Shown piece by piece: positions 61,037-64,000 of a DNA stretch of 64,000 nucleotides (position 1 is the stretch's first letter; every line of letters starts with the position of its first letter). The DNA comes from Candidatus Thorarchaeota archaeon (GTDB lineage Archaea; Asgardarchaeota; Thorarchaeia; Thorarchaeales; Thorarchaeaceae), in the NCBI GenBank assembly GCA_004524445.1, contig SDNP01000002.1:1-64000 (forward strand), given 5' to 3'. A program made the translations under genes and the position numbers. A model generated the notes under the pieces. That model was not told the origin of the DNA and made no database searches. It saw only the letters and a list, made by a program, of their open reading frames with translations.

Positions 61037-61981
61037 ATGGAAATAGACTTATGGACAGAAAAGCACCGACCCGCTACATTAGGCGATATTGTTGGACAGG
61101 ATTCCGTTGTAAATCGACTACAGAAATTTGTGGAGAGAGAAGCTGTACCACATTGTCTCTTTGCAGGTCCACCTGGGACAGCTAAGACTACGGCAGCTAT
61201 GGCTCTAGCAAGAGATTTGTTTGCAAGCTCATTCAATCGAAATTTCATGGAGCTTAATGCTAGTGACGAAAGGGGGATTAATGTGGTCAGAAACCAGATT
61301 AAGAATTTCGCTCGATCCCTGCCAGCAGGAAATGCACCATTCAAGATTCTTGTATTGGATGAAGCAGACCACCTCACCAGTGATGCTCAGCATGCATTAA
61401 GGCGGACCATGGAATCATATGCTACCTCCTGTCGAATGATTTTGATTTGTAATTACGCAAGTAGAATTATTCCTCCCATCCAATCTAGATGTGCAGTATT
61501 CAAATTTTCACGACTCTCAGATGACGATATCGCCGATAGGTTACATCATATCGCGGAGAAGGAGAATGTATCTATTGATGGGGAAGGAGAAAACGCGATT
61601 TTGTACCTATCAAACGGAGATATGAGAGCCGCCATTAACATATTGCAGGCTGCTTCTTCAACAGGAGAAATCGTAACTGCGGATATTGTATTTGCGATTT
61701 CAGGAAGAGCGAATCCAAAAAGTATCGGTCAGATGTTAGGCTCTGCTGTACGGGGGGACTATAATGCTGCAATTATGAGCCTCAGACAACTAATCTATCA
61801 CGAGGGAATCTCGCCATTGGACTTAATCAAACAGATACATAGGGAGATTCTCAGACTCGAGTTGGAAAATAATCTCAAAATGAAGATTCTAGAGCATACC
61901 GCAGATGTCGAATTCCGCATCGCAGAGGGAGCTAATGGTGAGATACAAATCTCTGCACTACTGTCTACATTTGGTGGATAA
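61037..61981 (+). CDS. rfcS: Replication factor C small subunit
   Basis: Clamp-loader ATPase subunit of 314 residues. WTEKHRPATLGDIVGQ at residues 6-21, Walker A FAGPPGTAKTTAAMALARDL near 44, Walker B ILVLDEADHLTSDAQHALRR near 104, and the SRC arginine-finger motif IIPPIQSRCAVFKFSRL near 150. The C-terminal collar domain is slightly shorter than in many archaea but complete. It precedes rfcL by 6 bp. Confidence 0.96.
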   Translation: MEIDLWTEKHRPATLGDIVGQDSVVNRLQKFVEREAVPHCLFAGPPGTAKTTAAMALARDLFASSFNRNFMELNASDERGINVVRNQIKNFARSLPAGNAPFKILVLDEADHLTSDAQHALRRTMESYATSCRMILICNYASRIIPPIQSRCAVFKFSRLSDDDIADRLHHIAEKENVSIDGEGENAILYLSNGDMRAAINILQAASSTGEIVTADIVFAISGRANPKSIGQMLGSAVRGDYNAAIMSLRQLIYHEGISPLDLIKQIHREILRLELENNLKMKILEHTADVEFRIAEGANGEIQISALLSTFGG

Positions 61982-61987
61982 TGAATA

Positions 61988-63187
61988 ATGAAGGAAAGCG
62001 ATTTACCTTGGCCGGAATTGCATAGGCCGATCAGCAGAAGCCAGCTCGTAGGCAATATAGGCTCAATTAATCGGCTGAAACAATGGCTAGTTAAATGGAG
62101 AAACTCTATCCCTCGCAATAAGGCTGCACTATTAGTTGGTCCTCCAGGAACCGGCAAAACAGCAACTGTTGGAGCCATCTCACGTGACATGAATGCAGAA
62201 TTAGTGGAATTCAATGCTAGTGATAAGAGGAACAAGGGGGCTATTGAAACCCTCGTGTGGAGAGCTGCCACTCAGCAGACATTAGACGGAAGGAGGCGCA
62301 TTATTCTTCTTGATGAGGTAGATGGGTTATCCGGAACTGGTGATAGAGGCGGAGTTCGGGCAATTATGAAAATACTAGACAAAGCCGTCCACCCAATTGT
62401 AATGACCGCTAATGACCCAGATAATCGTCGTTTGAAGAATTTGAAGAAGAAGTCATTGGTACTGACATTTCAGCCAATAAGCGATGATGAGATGTTGACT
62501 GTATTGAAGCGTGTACTCAATCAACATTCTTCTTCTACCTCTAAGGACCTACTAGATTTGATTGTTGCAAAATCTGCGGGAGACCTTCGTGCGGCGATAT
62601 CTGATTTGGAAACGACTTATGATGACATTGAAACAAAATCAGCTCTAGGAAATCGTACAACGAGAAGAAATGTGGAAGAAACTTTACAGAGATTATTCAT
62701 GGCTACGGACCTACAGGCGGCAAAGAGTGTAGTATCTCAGAGTGACGTTTCTTATGATGACTTGCTCCTTTGGATTGAGGAAAATATACATCTCCACTTG
62801 AGAACCGCTAATGAGCTAGAGGAGGGTTTTGAAGCGTTGTCGCTTGCTGACCTATATCTGGGGAGAATTATGCGAGATCAGAATTGGAAGTTGCTGGCGT
62901 ATGTCTACGATTTTCTTTCAGCAGGTGTATCGAACAGCAGGAAACAAACCCCTTTTTCATTAGTGGATTACACTAGACCAGAATGGCCGTTGCTTGTATG
63001 GAGAGGGAACAGGCGACAGTCTAAGAAGGCTGAGTTGGCATCAAAAGTAGCTGCTATTACAAATACCTCCGAAGAACGAGTACAAGAAACACACCTATGG
63101 GCCTTGGAAGGAATCCTGAAGAATAGTCCCGACTTGAAGAGTCAATACAGTGACTGGTTGAAAGTCAACAAAGGAATGTTTCGTTAA
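61988..63187 (+). CDS. rfcL: Replication factor C large subunit
   Basis: 399 residues. RPISRSQLVGNIGSINRLKQ at the start, Walker A LVGPPGTGKTATVGAISRDM near residue 50, ELVEFNASDKRNKGAIETLV, Walker B IILLDEVDGLSGTGDRGGVR near 107, sensor region MTANDPDNRRLKNLKKKSL. The C terminus ends at YSDWLKVNKGMFR without an evident PIP box (QxxLxxFF), which RFC-L often carries for PCNA binding. At 399 residues it is on the short side for archaeal RFC-L. Confidence 0.94.
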   Translation: MKESDLPWPELHRPISRSQLVGNIGSINRLKQWLVKWRNSIPRNKAALLVGPPGTGKTATVGAISRDMNAELVEFNASDKRNKGAIETLVWRAATQQTLDGRRRIILLDEVDGLSGTGDRGGVRAIMKILDKAVHPIVMTANDPDNRRLKNLKKKSLVLTFQPISDDEMLTVLKRVLNQHSSSTSKDLLDLIVAKSAGDLRAAISDLETTYDDIETKSALGNRTTRRNVEETLQRLFMATDLQAAKSVVSQSDVSYDDLLLWIEENIHLHLRTANELEEGFEALSLADLYLGRIMRDQNWKLLAYVYDFLSAGVSNSRKQTPFSLVDYTRPEWPLLVWRGNRRQSKKAELASKVAAITNTSEERVQETHLWALEGILKNSPDLKSQYSDWLKVNKGMFR

Positions 63188-63989
63188 AACAGTCGGCAAC
63201 TACTCCTTCAAGTGCTCTTCGATAACGGTGAAAATATGCGATGCGTTTCTTCAATCTTTTTCTAATAGTATTAAGTGCATTTTTGTTCTTTTTCATTCGA
63301 AGTGGAATGGCTGCATCTATGAGAAATAGGTTTTCTGGAGGGGCAGGTTCAATGCCACTCGGTAAAACATCCGCTCCATCCAGTAGTTGTCTACATACAT
63401 TTGGGTGAATTTCCCCTTTTCCAATACTGACAAGAAGATTAACACTCTTTCGCACAAGTTTCCATAGGAAATTAATACCATAAAAATCTGCAAATGTAAT
63501 CCTTTCATTTGCTATACATACATTCAGAAGAACGGTGTTGGTAGATTTGTCGCCATCTGGTTTTGACAGGAATTGAAAGTCGTGCAGACCCTCCAGCTTA
63601 CTAGCGGCGTTCATAATTCTTGAAAAATCAACATCGCTCTGGCTTGTATCAAAATAATATCTGTAGTGCCGGAATAGCACCCTATGCCTAGGATTAAAAT
63701 CCATAGGAACCTCAGTTTCTGCCCATAGGATGATATCTTCTGGCAAGTGCTCATTTATTTGATTGATTTGTATTTTGCCTTCTGTTTCAAAACACACTGT
63801 TTGACCTATGCTGTTAACTCCCTTATCTGTGCGTCCCGAAAAGGCTACCGATGTTGATGGGTACTCGTAACCACTCCATTTGGTTAGACCATTTATTAAC
63901 TCTCCTTGGATTGTAGGTAAATTCGGTTGGTACTGAGAACCATGATAGCCGGTTCCTAAATAGAAGAGCTTGCAAGCATATTTGGGCAT
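63165..63989 (-). CDS. truA: tRNA pseudouridine synthase TruA
   Basis: 274 residues. Opening strand KLFYLGTGYHGSQYQPNLPT, catalytic Asp in VAFSGRTDKGVNSIGQTV near residue 54, FNPRHRVLFRHYRYYFD near 108 and KLEGLHDFQFLSKPDGDKST near 138. NFLWKLVRKSVNLLVSIGKG near 186 is the family's RMVR-like helix. Makes pseudouridine 38-40 in tRNA anticodon stems. It is convergent with rfcL and their ends overlap by 23 bp. Confidence 0.94.
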   Translation of the reverse strand: MPKYACKLFYLGTGYHGSQYQPNLPTIQGELINGLTKWSGYEYPSTSVAFSGRTDKGVNSIGQTVCFETEGKIQINQINEHLPEDIILWAETEVPMDFNPRHRVLFRHYRYYFDTSQSDVDFSRIMNAASKLEGLHDFQFLSKPDGDKSTNTVLLNVCIANERITFADFYGINFLWKLVRKSVNLLVSIGKGEIHPNVCRQLLDGADVLPSGIEPAPPENLFLIDAAIPLRMKKNKNALNTIRKRLKKRIAYFHRYRRALEGVVADCFNETFLC

Positions 63990-64000
63990 AGAGTCACTTC

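Noticed and set aside
1-64000. CRISPR arrays, insertion sequences, integrase or prophage genes, toxin-antitoxin pairs
   Set aside because: No regularly spaced direct repeats, transposase or integrase motifs, or att-like duplications at the tRNA genes were seen on reading the window.

Overview
The window is a gene-dense archaeal chromosome segment made almost entirely of informational genes: DNA replication, RNA polymerase accessory factors, snoRNP-type RNA modification, KEOPS, ribosomal proteins and tRNAs. Archaeal identity is clear from Nop5/fibrillarin, PCNA, two GINS proteins, PolD small subunit (DP1), Cdc6/Orc1, MCM, RFC, TFS, RpoL, Csl4, and tRNA genes with bulge-helix-bulge introns. S30e, an MglA-like small GTPase in an operon with a roadblock-type protein, and an Hdr/MvhD redox cluster suggest an Asgard archaeon. 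Moderate GC favours a Thorarchaeia-like lineage, but that placement is inference. I see no insertion sequences, CRISPR arrays or prophage genes.

Layout. 1-6.5 kb: end of a Zn-ribbon protein gene carrying an in-frame TAG, RNase HII, an archaeal XRE-type regulator, a UPF0216 gene broken by TAA, fibrillarin, Nop5, pyrD-pyrK and a short S30e gene. 6.5-9.9 kb: a gap with a long imperfect hairpin, then Elp3, tRNA-Ser(UGA), archease and a SPOUT methyltransferase. 9.9-18.4 kb: one minus-strand redox operon, hdrC-hdrB-hdrA-hdrA/mvhD, followed by a winged-helix/coiled-coil/ferredoxin protein and an acyl-CoA dehydrogenase. 18.4-24.7 kb: a long minus-strand operon of METTL5-like methyltransferase, csl4, rpoL, RNase III-like protein, tfs, OB-fold protein, pcn, priS, gins51, a coiled-coil protein and a small membrane protein. 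24.7-26.2 kb: ORB-like repeats, probably an origin, next to cdc6.

26.2-34.9 kb: DP1, an AbrB-PhoU regulator, a phosphohexomutase, tRNA-Ser(CGA) with two introns, a DsrE protein, tRNA-Leu(UAG), S3Ae, two UPF proteins, FAU-1 and KEOPS Pcc1. 34.9-38.7 kb: a RecJ/Cdc45-like protein without its metal ligands, S15, Bud32, Kae1, Lsm. 38.7-46 kb: a DUF460 protein, an unknown protein, HerA, NurA and CTP synthase. 46-51 kb: an MglA-like GTPase / unknown / roadblock operon, an HD phosphohydrolase and an XRE regulator. 50.8-55.7 kb: GPN GTPase, tRNA G10 methyltransferase, UPF0201/UPF0200, a 2H phosphoesterase, intron-containing tRNA-Pro(GGG) and an HDAC-family deacetylase. 55.7-64 kb: Hel308, MCM, Gins23, RFC small and large subunits, TruA.

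Taken together, most of a replisome lies within about 45 kb: origin repeats, Cdc6, MCM, both GINS types, a Cdc45-like protein, primase small subunit, PCNA, both RFC subunits, DP1 and RNase HII. The DNA-repair pairs HerA-NurA and Hel308 are beside it, as are tRNA and rRNA modification enzymes. The least explained pieces are the GTPase/roadblock operon, the winged-helix ferredoxin in the Hdr operon, the double-intron tRNA-Ser, and two intergenic hairpins.
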